Assembly (NCBI RefSeq): GCF_900176885.1
Contig: NZ_LT839648.1
Coordinates: forward strand, 3,380,227 to 3,440,549
Origin: Oceanobacillus senegalensis
GTDB lineage: Bacteria > Bacillota > Bacilli > Bacillales > Amphibacillaceae
DNA: 60,323 nt
Reading direction: 5' to 3'
Made by a program: the position numbers and the translations under genes. The notes below the pieces were generated by a model. That model did not search any database. It saw nothing but the letters and a program-made list of their open reading frames with translations, and was not told the DNA's origin. Within the stretch, counting starts at the first letter, position 1. Each line of letters starts with the position of its first letter. This document shows, piece after piece, positions 1 through 9,731 of the stretch.

Positions 1-45
1 GGTTCTAAGTCAAATGTTGGGGTGGGGCTATTAGCTCCTACCCCT

Positions 46-1260
46 TTAACCTATTGAATTGGCTACGGATTTAAATTGATGGTGTAATAATACCCTTAAT
101 CTCAATCGATCATATCTCTTGAATCCAAAGGCATTTCTCTTGATAACCTTTGTTTGATTATTCAATCCTTCAATAAACCCATTACTATACCCAAAGGCAA
201 AGCTGTTCAATATTTCAGGTTGCCAATTTTGTAGCGTCTGTATCGCTTTTTCAAATTCCTCTAAACCCGCATCTTTTACTTGCGTATAAAACTGATACAG
301 CCCTTCTTTAACCTCTTTCATATTATCTTTTCCTATTTTCTTTGCTTCTTCAAACCAAGTTCGATAAGATTCTTTTAACCCATAAGCTGTTCTCAAATCT
401 TCTGATAACCCTAAATATCTTTCTAAGTACCAATGTTGTTTTGCGCTAAGGGCTTCATAATGCTTATAAAATACATGCTTCATTCGCTTGCACTTTTTAC
501 GATCATAAGGGTGGAATTCTTTTTGAACTCGTCTTCGCACACGTTCGAGTGCCCAATAAATATAACGACAGAAATGAAATCGATCCGCTATAATAATAGG
601 ATTCCCCAATGCTTGTTGAACAGCTGATTTAAAGCTATGACTCATATCCATAATGACTATTTCTACTTTTTCTCCCTTTTCCTGTAGATACTTTTTCACC
701 GTTTTTACGGACCGATCAGGAAGAATATCCAAAGGCTCACCTGTCTCACCATTACCGATAATGGTTTGATATTTACCTTTATTTGTATCGCCCTTATATT
801 CATCGATCGCTATTACCCGTGGCAGAGCTTTAACCTCACGTAATTTACCAGCTGATACGTTATCAAAACGTCGCATAGCTGTATTGGATGACGTATGAAA
901 TTGGGCAGCAGTATCCTTGAAATTCTTCCCCTTTATCACTCGAAAACCTAACGCCTGATTCCATTCCACCGTATGTCGCTGATAACGATAGACAATATTA
1001 TTGTTTTCTACAAACCTCTTTCCACACTCACACCTATAACGACGCTTACGATAAAAAATATAGGTTCTACGTTCAAACAATTTTAAATGCTGAATTTTTT
1101 GCACTCGATAATCATGAATACGCTCTGTTATCTCCCCACAAGAAGGGCATTTATGAGGTTTTTTTGGCAACTGAACATGAATATGAAAGGATCCCTCTAT
1201 CTCCTCTGTTTTCGTTATTTTCATTTCTTCTAATCCAGGTAATTTCATGTTAAAATACAT
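46..1260 (-). CDS. ISL3-family (IS204/IS1001/IS1096/IS1165) transposase
   Basis: This is a DDE transposase of about 404 residues that moves the surrounding element. An N-terminal zinc ribbon is visible (CPSCGE, then CECGKRF), followed by a helix-turn-helix region. The catalytic core shows the first Asp in VIAIDEYKG, the second in IVIMDMSHS and the Glu in NGFIEGLNNQTK. The reading frame is open back to a GTG at 1281, but AGGAG stands ten bases before the ATG at 1260, which gives the family-like start MYFNMKLPG. No frameshift or internal stop is seen, so the enzyme could be active. The family assignment is firm; activity is inferred. Confidence 0.9.
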   Translation of the reverse strand: MYFNMKLPGLEEMKITKTEEIEGSFHIHVQLPKKPHKCPSCGEITERIHDYRVQKIQHLKLFERRTYIFYRKRRYRCECGKRFVENNNIVYRYQRHTVEWNQALGFRVIKGKNFKDTAAQFHTSSNTAMRRFDNVSAGKLREVKALPRVIAIDEYKGDTNKGKYQTIIGNGETGEPLDILPDRSVKTVKKYLQEKGEKVEIVIMDMSHSFKSAVQQALGNPIIIADRFHFCRYIYWALERVRRRVQKEFHPYDRKKCKRMKHVFYKHYEALSAKQHWYLERYLGLSEDLRTAYGLKESYRTWFEEAKKIGKDNMKEVKEGLYQFYTQVKDAGLEEFEKAIQTLQNWQPEILNSFAFGYSNGFIEGLNNQTKVIKRNAFGFKRYDRLRLRVLLHHQFKSVANSIG

Positions 1261-1346
1261 ATACACGCAACTCCTATCCACTTGTTTCTCGTCAATTCAA
1301 GTTTAAAGGATATAGGAGCTTGCGTGTTTTTTTATGCTTAAATTTT

Positions 1347-1404
1347 ATTAAAACCCCAACACATATTTTAGAGCCATTAAAACCCCACCCTTTATTTTAG
1401 AGCC
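1347..1404. repeat. Tandem duplicated 29-bp right end of the ISL3 element
   Basis: Two adjacent 29-bp units (1347-1375 and 1376-1404) agree at about 25 positions. Each begins ATTAAAACCCCA and ends ATTTTAGAGCC. Each could act as the right inverted repeat of the element. Confidence 0.75.
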
Positions 1405-1416
1405 ACTTTTTTACCA

Positions 1417-1453
1417 ATTAAAAAGACCCTCTCCACCGAAGTGAAAAGAGTCT
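1417..1453 (-). terminator. Intrinsic terminator of rplM-rpsI
   Basis: On the minus strand a 13-bp stem with several G-U pairs closes a UUCG loop and is followed by a T run (AAAA at 1420-1423 on the plus strand). It lies 15 bases after the rpsI stop and just outside the insertion sequence, so it ends the rplM-rpsI transcript. Confidence 0.85.
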
Positions 1454-1468
1454 TGAAACGTTGAAATC

Positions 1469-1861
1469 TTAACGTTTTGAGAATTGTGGTGCACGACGAG
1501 CGCCTTTAAGACCGTATTTCTTACGCTCTTTCATACGAGCATCACGAGTTAGGAATCCTTCACGCTTCAATGTTAAGCGATATTCAGGATCTGCTTGTAA
1601 TAACGCGCGAGCAATTCCATGGCGGATAGCACCAGCTTGGCCAGTGAAACCTCCACCATCAACGTTAACTAAAACGTCATATGTTCCTTCTGTTTCAGTA
1701 GCAGCTAAAGGCTGGTTTAGAATTAGAAGTTGTGTTTCATATGGGAAATAGTCTCTTGCATCACGACCATTAATTTTAATGTTACCTGTACCTGGTACTA
1801 AACGTACACGAGCAGTTGACTTTTTACGACGACCTGTTCCATAATATTGTACTTGTGCCAA
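1469..1861 (-). CDS. rpsI: 30S ribosomal protein S9
   Basis: S9 sits in the head of the small subunit, and its C-terminal tail reaches towards P-site tRNA. The protein begins [13 protein letters not shown] and ends in the basic tail APQFSKR, both typical of the family. An ATG two codons upstream at 1867 lies only three bases after AGGAGG. The TTG at 1861 has nine bases of spacing and gives the usual 130 residues, so I choose TTG. It follows rplM by about 20 bases and shares its promoter and leader. Confidence 0.95.
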   Translation of the reverse strand: MAQVQYYGTGRRKKSTARVRLVPGTGNIKINGRDARDYFPYETQLLILNQPLAATETEGTYDVLVNVDGGGFTGQAGAIRHGIARALLQADPEYRLTLKREGFLTRDARMKERKKYGLKGARRAPQFSKR

Positions 1862-1880
1862 AATCATTTACCTCCTTTAA

Positions 1881-2318
1881 TTACCCACGAAGCTCATAAA
1901 CTTCTGGTTTTTGTGCTTGATGATTATGCTCAGAACCTCTAAATACATGTAGCTTTTTACCCATTCTACGGCCTAAAGGTCCTTTTGGTAGCATACCTTT
2001 AATAGTACGTTCAATCATTTCTTCCGTATATTTAGAGCGCATTTCGTTTGCAGAACGCACTCTCATTCCACTTGGATGTCCTGAGTGGTTATAATACATT
2101 TTATCGTTTAATTTGTTTCCACTTAATTCAATCTTTTCTGCATTAATGATAATTACATGATCTCCAGTGTCAGCGTGTGGTGTGTAAGTTGGTTTATGCT
2201 TTCCGCGAAGGATTGCAGCAACTTCACTCGCTAGACGACCAAGACGTTGGCCTTCCGCATCCACAACAAGCCATTTGCGTTCAATATTGTTTTCATTCGC
2301 CATGAAAGTTGTGCGCAT
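1881..2318 (-). CDS. rplM: 50S ribosomal protein L13
   Basis: L13 is an early-assembly protein of the large subunit. The sequence from [16 protein letters not shown] to [10 protein letters not shown] matches Bacillus L13 along its full length of 145 residues. A longer frame starts at 2342, but GGAGGG lies ten bases before the ATG at 2318, so that start is preferred. The gene heads the rplM-rpsI pair, and an upstream hairpin resembles the L13 leader used for feedback control in Firmicutes. Confidence 0.96.
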   Translation of the reverse strand: MRTTFMANENNIERKWLVVDAEGQRLGRLASEVAAILRGKHKPTYTPHADTGDHVIIINAEKIELSGNKLNDKMYYNHSGHPSGMRVRSANEMRSKYTEEMIERTIKGMLPKGPLGRRMGKKLHVFRGSEHNHQAQKPEVYELRG

Positions 2319-2367
2319 GATATATTTCCCTCCATAATTCATAAGTCGTTTCCATTTATTTTTAATT

Positions 2368-2409
2368 CTTAAACATAATTAGTTTCCGGGGCTAATCATG
2401 GTTTTTAAG
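2368..2409 (-). ncRNA. L13 leader hairpin in the rplM 5' UTR
   Basis: On the minus strand CTTAAA pairs with TTTAAG around an inner stem CATGATTAG/CTAATTATG with loop CCCCGGAAA. The position, directly between a good promoter and rplM, and the shape fit the L13 leader family of Firmicutes. Assignment to that family is inference and needs a covariance-model hit. Confidence 0.65.
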
Positions 2410-2430
2410 AAGTAAAATGCCATAAATCAT

Positions 2431-2458
2431 AATATAACACATCAGGGTCTGTTGTCAA
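2431..2458 (-). promoter_or_regulatory. SigA-type promoter of rplM-rpsI
   Basis: TTGACA (2453-2458) and TATATT (2431-2436) are separated by 16 bases on the minus strand. The start point would lie about 20 bases upstream of the leader hairpin. Confidence 0.75.
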
Positions 2459-2482
2459 GTTAATCCACTATTTTTCGGTATT

Positions 2483-3226
2483 TTACCCGTATTGAACTTG
2501 CCATAAATATAATCCCTGTGGATCTATCGTTTTTCCTGCAAACCGGCGATCTTTTTTTTCTATTAGATCCAGAATATCACTAGGACTACGTTTACCCTGT
2601 CCTACATCTAAAAGTACACCAACCATAATTCTTACCATATTATATAAAAATCCGCTTCCACGGAATATAAACTCTATTATAGTACCATTTTTTTTACAAG
2701 ATGCATGGTAAATGGTACGAACCTTATTTCCTTTCACTGTTGCCTTTGGAGATGAAAAAGTCGTAAAATCATGTGTTCCTTCTAAATATCGACAAGCAGC
2801 ATTTATTTGCTCGATGTTTAATGGATATGGAAAATGGTACATATAGTTGCGCTTAAAAATATCCGGTATGTGATCATTTAAGACGTAATAATGGTATTCC
2901 TTTTCTACCGCATCATACCTAGCATGAAAATCAGTAGAGACCTTCTCTACCTTGTCTATATATATATCATCTGGCAACTGTGTATTCAAAGCCTTTTGCC
3001 AGTTTAATTCAGGGATTGTATGGAATGAATCAAAATGAATAACCTGTCCCATGGCATGCACTCCAGCATCCGTACGTCCTGAGCCTACTATACGTGTTAC
3101 TTGCCCCTTATGCATTCTTGTTAAAACTTTTTCCATTTCACCTTGAATGGTACGTTTATCCGGCTGAATTTGAAAACCATAAAATGATGAACCATCATAT
3201 TGTAAGGTGCATTTTAGTCTTTCCAT
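2483..3226 (-). CDS. truA: tRNA pseudouridine(38-40) synthase TruA
   Basis: The enzyme converts uridines 38-40 in the anticodon arm of many tRNAs to pseudouridine. The 247 residues match the family length. The catalytic Asp is D53 in the signature GSGRTDAGVHA, and the C-terminal RGSGFLYNMVRIMVG block is conserved. It follows ecfT by 14 bases and is probably the last gene of the ecfA1-ecfA2-ecfT-truA unit, since rplM has its own promoter downstream. Confidence 0.96.
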   Translation of the reverse strand: MERLKCTLQYDGSSFYGFQIQPDKRTIQGEMEKVLTRMHKGQVTRIVGSGRTDAGVHAMGQVIHFDSFHTIPELNWQKALNTQLPDDIYIDKVEKVSTDFHARYDAVEKEYHYYVLNDHIPDIFKRNYMYHFPYPLNIEQINAACRYLEGTHDFTTFSSPKATVKGNKVRTIYHASCKKNGTIIEFIFRGSGFLYNMVRIMVGVLLDVGQGKRSPSDILDLIEKKDRRFAGKTIDPQGLYLWQVQYG

Positions 3227-3240
3227 AACAACAGCCTTTC

Positions 3241-4044
3241 TTACCCATAGTTTCTTGTATAAAATAATATGACTATTACAATAATAAATATAATATAAGC
3301 AACCACATCAATAGAATCTATTTTTAACTCCCTTAACTTAGATCTTCCATGTCCTCCTTGATACCCTCGTGCTTCCATGGCCATAGCAAGCTCTTCTGCG
3401 CGTTTAAATGCACTTACAAATAGCGGAACGAGTAAAGGGACTACAGCTTTAATTCGCTCTTTTACTGGGCCTGTTCTAAAGTCTACTCCACGTGATGCTT
3501 GTGCCCTTGATATTTTATCTGTTTCTTGCATTAAAGTAGGTATAAATCTTAAGGATATAGACATCATGAGGGCTAATTCATGTACTGGGAACTTTATCTT
3601 ATTCAAAGGATCCAGCATATCCTCAATAGCATCCGTTATTTCAATCGGTGTCGTGGTTAGTGTCAATAGAGAGGTTACTAGTATTAGTAAAAAGAAACGT
3701 AACGATATAGCAAACCCTTGAATAACACCACCAGAATAAAACTCAAATATCCAGTAATCAAAAATCACCGTTCCTTCTTTAGTTACAAATAAATGCAAAA
3801 TAAAGGTAAATATAATGAGGATCCAAACAGGAGTTAATCCTTTCAATATAAAGCGAATGGGAACCCTTGATGTAAACATACTACTTAACGCAAATAAAAC
3901 TAAAATACCATAACTAGGAATATTATTTGCAAAAAAGACAATAAATACATAGAAAAAAATGATTGTTATTTTTGTCCGTGGATCCAAGCGATGTACAAAC
4001 GATTTCCCAGGAACATATTGTCCAATAATGAGGGAGTTATTCAC
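3241..4044 (-). CDS. ecfT: Energy-coupling factor transporter transmembrane protein EcfT
   Basis: EcfT is the membrane scaffold that links the two ATPases to interchangeable substrate-binding (S) proteins for vitamin uptake. Several hydrophobic segments are visible, at about residues 27-55, 72-88, 110-132 and 245-263. The two Ala-X-Gly coupling motifs are ASRG (183-186) and ARG (225-227), which contact the ATPases. The start overlaps the end of ecfA2 by four bases, which indicates translational coupling. No S component is encoded nearby, so this is a shared (group II) module. Confidence 0.93.
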   Translation of the reverse strand: MNNSLIIGQYVPGKSFVHRLDPRTKITIIFFYVFIVFFANNIPSYGILVLFALSSMFTSRVPIRFILKGLTPVWILIIFTFILHLFVTKEGTVIFDYWIFEFYSGGVIQGFAISLRFFLLILVTSLLTLTTTPIEITDAIEDMLDPLNKIKFPVHELALMMSISLRFIPTLMQETDKISRAQASRGVDFRTGPVKERIKAVVPLLVPLFVSAFKRAEELAMAMEARGYQGGHGRSKLRELKIDSIDVVAYIIFIIVIVILFYTRNYG

Positions 4045-4910
4045 GAGGACTCAACTCCCATCAAAGCTTCCCTTATTTGAAAGGCAAGCTCTTTCATGGA
4101 TTGCTTTTCATACAAAAGTGAAGTACTGTATTTTTCATTGAAACGGTTTAAAAAACTAACAATTTCGGGAACATCTAGTTGCACCTTATGTAGTGCTTCC
4201 TTTTGAGTAAATACTTCCTCTGGTTTACCCTCCATATACTTCATGCCCTTATTTAAAATAATCACATGGTCCGCATATTTTAAAGCATCCTCCATGCTAT
4301 GGGTTACTAATACCGTAGTTAGTCCCTTTTCATAGTGTAATTTATAAAACATATCCATTATTTCCTTTTGACCACGTGGGTCTAATCCTGCAGTAGGTTC
4401 ATCTAATACTAAAATATCGGGATTTACAGCCAAAACGCCTGCAATAGCAACACGACGCATCTGTCCACCACTTAAATCAAATGGTGAACGGTCAAGGACG
4501 TCCTGCGGTAATCCGACAGCAGGAACAATGGATTGAATGCGTTTTTCTATTTCCTCCTTAGAAACACCGAAATTGTCCGGGCCAAATGCAATATCCTTCT
4601 TAACTGTTTCCTCAAACAATTGATGCTCAGGGTACTGAAAAACGACTCCAACTCGACTACGTAATTCCTTCATGTTATTTGGTTTCTTCTCTTTCGATAA
4701 CGAATAGTCCCCTATTCGAACCTTTCCCTTCGTAGGAATAGAAAGACCGTTTAAATGGCTTATTAGCGTTGATTTACCTGAACCAGTATGCCCAACAATC
4801 GCTACAAACGACCCTGATTTAATATGAAAGGATACATCCTCTAATGCTTTGTGTTCAAATGGCGAATTATGCTGATAAATATAGGTTACGTTTTCGAATT
4901 TAATGTCCAT
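4041..4910 (-). CDS. ecfA2: Energy-coupling factor transporter ATPase EcfA2
   Basis: This is one of the two ABC ATPases that drive ECF vitamin transport. Walker A is GHTGSGKS (40-47), the Q-loop is FQYPEHQ (about 91-97), the ABC signature is LSGGQ (146-150) and Walker B is ILVLDE (166-171), followed by the H-loop in VLVTHS. At 289 residues it has the usual length. Its start overlaps ecfA1 by 25 bases and its end overlaps ecfT by four, so the three are translated together. Confidence 0.93.
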   Translation of the reverse strand: MDIKFENVTYIYQHNSPFEHKALEDVSFHIKSGSFVAIVGHTGSGKSTLISHLNGLSIPTKGKVRIGDYSLSKEKKPNNMKELRSRVGVVFQYPEHQLFEETVKKDIAFGPDNFGVSKEEIEKRIQSIVPAVGLPQDVLDRSPFDLSGGQMRRVAIAGVLAVNPDILVLDEPTAGLDPRGQKEIMDMFYKLHYEKGLTTVLVTHSMEDALKYADHVIILNKGMKYMEGKPEEVFTQKEALHKVQLDVPEIVSFLNRFNEKYSTSLLYEKQSMKELAFQIREALMGVESS

Positions 4911-5725
4911 AGGTCCTCCAACAACTCTTCATGGTTTAAGGGCTCTTTCGAAATGGATACCCCAATTTTCTTTAACTCATTGGCAAGTATCGCTACAAAA
5001 GGAACATCTAGTCCAATCTCCCTTAATTCATCCATTTTAGAAAAGACATTCCTTGGTTCAGACTCCATCCATCGTTCACCCTCGTTCATAACAATTACCC
5101 GATCGGCTTGAGCAATTTCATCTAAATCATGCGTAATAGTAATGAGTGCAAGTTCTTGCTTACTCTGTAACTGGGATACAGTCTTTAATATTTCTTTACG
5201 ACCATTTGGGTCTAGCATAGCAGTCGCTTCATCTAACACTAAAACCTTTGGAGATATGGCTAATACACTCGCAATAGCAACACGTTGTTTCTGTCCTCCA
5301 GAAAGACGATGTGGTTCTGTCATTCTATAGTCTTGCATACCAACTGCCTTTAACGTGGAATCGATTTGGTTGAGCATTTCTTCTCTTGGAACTCCGCGGT
5401 TTTCCATTCCAAAAGCTACATCATCCTGCACAGTTGCTCCAACAAACTGATTATCTGGATTTTGAAACACCATACCAACTTCCTTACGTATATCCCATAC
5501 CGTGTCTTCTGTAACCTTTTTTCCTGCTATCAGGATTTCACCCTCTTGGGGAAAAAGCAATCCATTGATTAGTTTTGCAATGGTTGATTTTCCAGAACCA
5601 TTATGCCCAATAATGGCGACCCATTCATTCTCTCCGATCTGAAATGAGACATCATTTAATACCCAGGGCCCATTCTCACTATAACGAAAGGACACATTTC
5701 TAAACTCTATTAACTTGTTCGACAT
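4886..5725 (-). CDS. ecfA1: Energy-coupling factor transporter ATPase EcfA1
   Basis: EcfA1 pairs with EcfA2 below EcfT in the membrane. Walker A is GHNGSGKS (40-47), the Q-loop is FQNPDNQ, the signature is LSGGQKQR (141-148) and Walker B is VLVLDE (161-166). The Walker B region reads DEATAMLD in place of the DEPTAGLD of EcfA2, a usual difference between the two paralogues. It is the first gene of the ecf unit and follows the rplQ terminator. I saw no convincing promoter in the short gap, so some read-through is possible. Confidence 0.92.
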   Translation of the reverse strand: MSNKLIEFRNVSFRYSENGPWVLNDVSFQIGENEWVAIIGHNGSGKSTIAKLINGLLFPQEGEILIAGKKVTEDTVWDIRKEVGMVFQNPDNQFVGATVQDDVAFGMENRGVPREEMLNQIDSTLKAVGMQDYRMTEPHRLSGGQKQRVAIASVLAISPKVLVLDEATAMLDPNGRKEILKTVSQLQSKQELALITITHDLDEIAQADRVIVMNEGERWMESEPRNVFSKMDELREIGLDVPFVAILANELKKIGVSISKEPLNHEELLEDLWTLNSKT

Positions 5726-5802
5726 ATCATCGTCCCCCTGAAATCCTGGTACAGAGATTATAAATATACTATATCTAAATTAACTATGCTCTATAACTGT
5801 AC

Positions 5803-5850
5803 AAAAAAAGGGCTTGGAATCACCTCATAAGAGATTTGAGTCCTGCCCTT
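5803..5850 (-). terminator. Intrinsic terminator after rplQ
   Basis: On the minus strand AAGGGC pairs with GCCCTT at the base of an irregular stem (GGA/TCC inside). A run of seven T follows (A run 5803-5809 on the plus strand). It ends the alpha operon. Confidence 0.8.
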
Positions 5851-5866
5851 GCCGCATGTTGCATCA

Positions 5867-6220
5867 TTAAACTAATTCAATGATAGCCATTTTTGCACCA
5901 TCACCTTGGCGTTCACCAAGCTTAAGTACACGTGTATATCCACCTTGTCTTTCTTCATAACGCGCAGCAACGTCATCAAATAATTTTTGAACTACATTGT
6001 TCTCATCATCCGTTTCTTTATTATAAAGAAATGCAGCTGCTTGACGGCGTGCATGAAGATCACCACGTTTACCTAATGTAATCATTTTATCGACAATAGA
6101 TTTTAATTCCTTTGCCTTGGCTTCTGTTGTTTCAATGCGTTCATGAATAATTAAATCAGAAGCAAGGTTACGTAGAAGTGCCATACGGGCATCTGTTGTA
6201 CGTCCTAATTTTCTAGCCAT
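5867..6220 (-). CDS. rplQ: 50S ribosomal protein L17
   Basis: L17 lies near the exit of the peptide tunnel in the large subunit. The sequence [23 protein letters not shown] and the end [10 protein letters not shown] are conserved. The 117 residues are slightly shorter than the 120 of B. subtilis, mainly by two residues at the N-terminus and a short loop. It is the last gene of the alpha operon, 46 bases after rpoA. Confidence 0.96.
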   Translation of the reverse strand: MARKLGRTTDARMALLRNLASDLIIHERIETTEAKAKELKSIVDKMITLGKRGDLHARRQAAAFLYNKETDDENNVVQKLFDDVAARYEERQGGYTRVLKLGERQGDGAKMAIIELV

Positions 6221-6266
6221 GGACTAACCCTCCCTTATTAAAGACTCTAGGTGACTGTGATATTAA

Positions 6267-7211
6267 TCAGTCATCTTCTCGTAAACCTAGACCAAGCTCA
6301 TCTAATTTAACTTTTACTTCCTCTAGGGATTTACGACCCAAGTTACGTACCTTCATCATATCTTCTTCCGATTTATTCGCAAGTTCTTGAACAGTATTAA
6401 TTCCAGCACGTTTTAGACAGTTGTAAGAACGAACAGATAAGTCCAATTCTTCAATAGTCATTTCCATTACTTTTTCTTTTTGATCTTCTTCTTTTTCTAC
6501 CATAATCTCAGCATTTTGTGCTTCATCTGTTAATCCTACGAAAATATTAAAATGTTCCGTAATGATTTTTGCACCTAAGGAAATTGCCTCTTCAGGACGA
6601 ATACTTCCATCCGTTGCAATATCTAATGTCAACTTATCAAAGTTTGCATCTTGCCCAACACGGGTGTTTTCTACCTGATAAGTCACTCGTGACACAGGCG
6701 TAAAAATAGAATCAATTGGAATTACTCCAATTGCTTGTTCTTCTCGTTTATTCTCGTCTGCTGGACGATAGCCTCGACCACGCTCTGCTGTAACTTTCAT
6801 ATGCAAGTTACCTTTACTATTTAATGTAGCAATGTATAGATCTGGATTAAGAACTTCTACATCACTATCATAAGTGAAATCCCGTGCAGTAACTTTGCCT
6901 TCACCTTGAACATCAAGTTCCAATGTTTTTGGTTCATCCGAATAGATTTTCAAAGCTAATTTTTTTAGATTTAAAACTATTTGAGTTACATCTTCCACAA
7001 CACCATCAATCGCTGAAAACTCATGTAGTGCCCCATCGATTTGAACGGATGTAACAGCAGCACCTGGAAGTGAGGACAGTAAGATACGACGCAAGGAGTT
7101 TCCTAAAGTGGCACCATATCCACGTTCAAGCGGTTCGACTACGAATTTTCCAAATGTAGCATCCTCGCTAATTTCAACCGTTTCAATTTTTGGTTTTTCA
7201 ATTTCGATCAT
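6267..7211 (-). CDS. rpoA: DNA-directed RNA polymerase subunit alpha
   Basis: The alpha dimer nucleates RNA polymerase assembly, and its C-terminal domain contacts UP elements and activators. The N-terminal domain shows [20 protein letters not shown] (about 33-52). The C-terminal domain shows [14 protein letters not shown] and [12 protein letters not shown]. The length of 314 residues is standard. It has its own promoter and a hairpin in its leader, and rplQ follows. Confidence 0.97.
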   Translation of the reverse strand: MIEIEKPKIETVEISEDATFGKFVVEPLERGYGATLGNSLRRILLSSLPGAAVTSVQIDGALHEFSAIDGVVEDVTQIVLNLKKLALKIYSDEPKTLELDVQGEGKVTARDFTYDSDVEVLNPDLYIATLNSKGNLHMKVTAERGRGYRPADENKREEQAIGVIPIDSIFTPVSRVTYQVENTRVGQDANFDKLTLDIATDGSIRPEEAISLGAKIITEHFNIFVGLTDEAQNAEIMVEKEEDQKEKVMEMTIEELDLSVRSYNCLKRAGINTVQELANKSEEDMMKVRNLGRKSLEEVKVKLDELGLGLREDD

Positions 7212-7246
7212 TAAAATAAAACCCTCCTTTAAAACGTCGAAACCCC

Positions 7247-7266
7247 GGCTAGACCATAGTCTAACC
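7247..7266 (-). promoter_or_regulatory. Hairpin in the rpoA 5' UTR
   Basis: On the minus strand GGTTAGAC pairs with GTCTAGCC around a four-base loop (8 bp, one G-U). It lies about 36 bases before the rpoA start and has no T run, so it is not a terminator. It may affect rpoA translation or mRNA stability. Confidence 0.5.
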
Positions 7267-7369
7267 GAAATTCCCCAAATAGGCAGTTGGCGTTTCTGCG
7301 CTACCTTTTATTTTACGTACTGGTTTATCTTCGATGCTGTAAGTGATGTATAATCACTAATATTTAGCT

Positions 7370-7398
7370 ATCATAACCCATTATAGACAGGGTGACAA
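7370..7398 (-). promoter_or_regulatory. SigA-type internal promoter before rpoA
   Basis: TTGTCA (7393-7398) and TATGAT (7370-7375) are separated by 17 bases on the minus strand. They lie in the 203-base gap between rpsK and rpoA and give rpoA-rplQ a separate start within the alpha operon. Confidence 0.65.
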
Positions 7399-7414
7399 AT
7401 TCTATACGGTAAAA

Positions 7415-7804
7415 TTAAACACGACGACGTTTTGGTGGGCGACAACCATTATGAGGAACTGGTGTTACATCCACAATAGCAGTAACTTCTAAACCAGCTG
7501 CTTGAAGTGAACGGATTGCAGCTTCACGTCCAGCTCCTGGACCTTTAACTGTAACTTCTAGAGTCTTCATACCATTTTCAATTGCGGATTTTGCAGCTGT
7601 TTCAGCAGCCATTTGTGCAGCAAATGGTGTAGACTTACGAGATCCTTTGAAACCTAACGCACCAGCAGAACTCCAGCCGATTGCATTACCTTGTTTGTCA
7701 GTAATCGTTACAATAGTGTTATTAAAGGTAGAACGGATGTGTGCAACTCCGGATTCAACATTCTTTTTCACGCGACGTTTACGTGTATTTGTTTTACGTG
7801 CCAT
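7415..7804 (-). CDS. rpsK: 30S ribosomal protein S11
   Basis: S11 is on the platform of the small subunit, near the mRNA exit. The sequence [17 protein letters not shown] and the end [15 protein letters not shown] are the family hallmarks; 129 residues is typical. It lies 18 bases after rpsM in the usual infA-rpmJ-rpsM-rpsK-rpoA order. Confidence 0.97.
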   Translation of the reverse strand: MARKTNTRKRRVKKNVESGVAHIRSTFNNTIVTITDKQGNAIGWSSAGALGFKGSRKSTPFAAQMAAETAAKSAIENGMKTLEVTVKGPGAGREAAIRSLQAAGLEVTAIVDVTPVPHNGCRPPKRRRV

Positions 7805-7822
7805 TCTTTATACCTCCTTTTC

Positions 7823-8188
7823 TTATTTTTTCTTATTAGCCATAGTTTTACGTGGGCCTTTACGAGTACGTGAGTTGTTTTTTGTCTTTTGTCCACGAAC
7901 TGGTAAACCACGACGATGACGAAGACCTCTGTAAGAACCGATTTCCATTAGACGCTTGATATTAAGTGATACTTCACGACGAAGGTCACCTTCAATTGTA
8001 TATTGATCAACGATTTTACGAATGTTTCCTAATTCGTCCTCTGTTAAATCACGTACACGAGTGTCTTCTGAAACGCCAGCTTCTTTAAGGACTTTCTGTG
8101 CAGTTGACTTACCGATACCATAGATATACGTTAATGAAATTACTACACGTTTTTCACGTGGAATATCAATACCTGCAATACGTGCCAT
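7823..8188 (-). CDS. rpsM: 30S ribosomal protein S13
   Basis: S13 in the small-subunit head forms bridges to the large subunit and contacts tRNA with its basic tail. It begins [15 protein letters not shown] and has the [22 protein letters not shown] block, ending in a lysine-rich tail. At 121 residues it matches B. subtilis. It lies 21 bases after rpmJ. Confidence 0.97.
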   Translation of the reverse strand: MARIAGIDIPREKRVVISLTYIYGIGKSTAQKVLKEAGVSEDTRVRDLTEDELGNIRKIVDQYTIEGDLRREVSLNIKRLMEIGSYRGLRHRRGLPVRGQKTKNNSRTRKGPRKTMANKKK

Positions 8189-8209
8189 TAACCTTTTGCA
8201 CCTCCTTGA

Positions 8210-8353
<144 letters not shown>

Positions 8354-8572
8354 CTATTTATAACGGTACGTAATTCGTCCTCTTGATAAGTCATATGGAG
8401 AAAGTTCAACCGTTACTTTATCACCTGGTAAAATACGAATAAAGTGCATACGGATTTTACCAGAAACATGAGCCAATATTGTATGGCCGTTCTCAAGTTC
8501 AACATTAAACATCGCATTAGGCAATGTTTCAGTTACGGTACCTTCGACTTCAATTACATCATCTTTCGCCAT
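8354..8572 (-). CDS. infA: Translation initiation factor IF-1
   Basis: IF-1 binds the A site of the 30S subunit during initiation. The 72 residues form a single S1-like OB fold from [15 protein letters not shown] to [11 protein letters not shown]. Its start overlaps the end of the KOW protein gene by 14 bases, which suggests coupled translation. Confidence 0.97.
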   Translation of the reverse strand: MAKDDVIEVEGTVTETLPNAMFNVELENGHTILAHVSGKIRMHFIRILPGDKVTVELSPYDLSRGRITYRYK

Positions 8573-8885
8573 CGTGTAGATCTCCCTTCTTCAGTTCAGT
8601 CACAATCTCACTCATAAACTTGGATAAGGCAAATCGTAATTTCCCATTTGTGACACGACCAGTTTCTAGAAGGCTATTTCGGACTTCTGGGGAAACATAA
8701 TCCATCAACTCTATATGTTGTACATTCTTTTTCTTTGGTCGATTTGTTTTTCGCTTTTCCCCATCTGCTAGTAAGACAAAACGGTCATCCAATGGTTCAA
8801 TAATAATCATATGCTGACCCGCTTCACGTCCATTCAGAACACGAACAACTTGACCTACAAGCGGAATGTGAGCACCTTCGTTCAA
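8559..8885 (-). CDS. KOW domain RNA-binding protein (L14E-like)
   Basis: This protein of about 108 residues has a KOW motif at its N-terminus ([14 protein letters not shown]), then a lysine-rich linker ([13 protein letters not shown]) and a helical tail. Similar proteins (COG2163-like) are found next to infA in Bacilli, and a role in ribosome function is inferred from that context only. The frame opens at a GTG (8900). A TTG at 8885 lies eight bases after a site AGGTGATC that matches the 16S tail, so I prefer TTG. In B. subtilis map precedes this gene; here it does not. Confidence 0.8.
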   Translation of the reverse strand: MNEGAHIPLVGQVVRVLNGREAGQHMIIIEPLDDRFVLLADGEKRKTNRPKKKNVQHIELMDYVSPEVRNSLLETGRVTNGKLRFALSKFMSEIVTELKKGDLHDGER

Positions 8886-8994
8886 CAAGATCACCTGCAC
8901 TTAGGCTATAGTTTGATTGTCACCATAAAAGGTTCATTTACCTGTGTCACTTTTATTAAAAGTCTTACATGAGTTTTCCTATATCAACACATTT

Positions 8995-9000
8995 ATTATA
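8995..9000 (-). promoter_or_regulatory. Candidate -10 element upstream of the KOW protein-infA
   Basis: A perfect TATAAT stands on the minus strand in the 168-base gap after adk. The matching -35 is weak (TGCATT with 16 bases of spacing). The gap holds no remnant of map that I can recognise. It may be an internal start for the alpha operon. Confidence 0.35.
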
Positions 9001-9053
9001 ACGATAAACAAAATGAAATGCATCTATTCACTGTATCTCGTAAATAACTGTGT

Positions 9054-9731
<678 letters not shown>

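Larger units (their letters stand above)
1..1404 (-). mobile_element. ISL3-family insertion sequence
   Basis: The element carries one transposase gene, read on the minus strand, between imperfect terminal inverted repeats. The left repeat (1-23) begins GGTTCTAA and ends GTTGGGGT. The right side has two tandem 29-bp copies of the matching end (1347-1375 and 1376-1404), each ending TTTTAGAGCC on the plus strand. Both match the left tip equally well by eye (about 17 of 23), so the true right end could be 1375 or 1404. The left flank is outside the window, so the target duplication cannot be checked. The element lies just beyond the rpsI terminator and breaks no visible gene. The element boundary coinciding with base 1 suggests an assembly break at a repeated sequence. 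Confidence 0.85.

Noticed and set aside
433..627. Plus-strand frame of 64 residues in the insertion sequence
   Set aside because: It is antisense to the transposase and has no ribosome site or family likeness.
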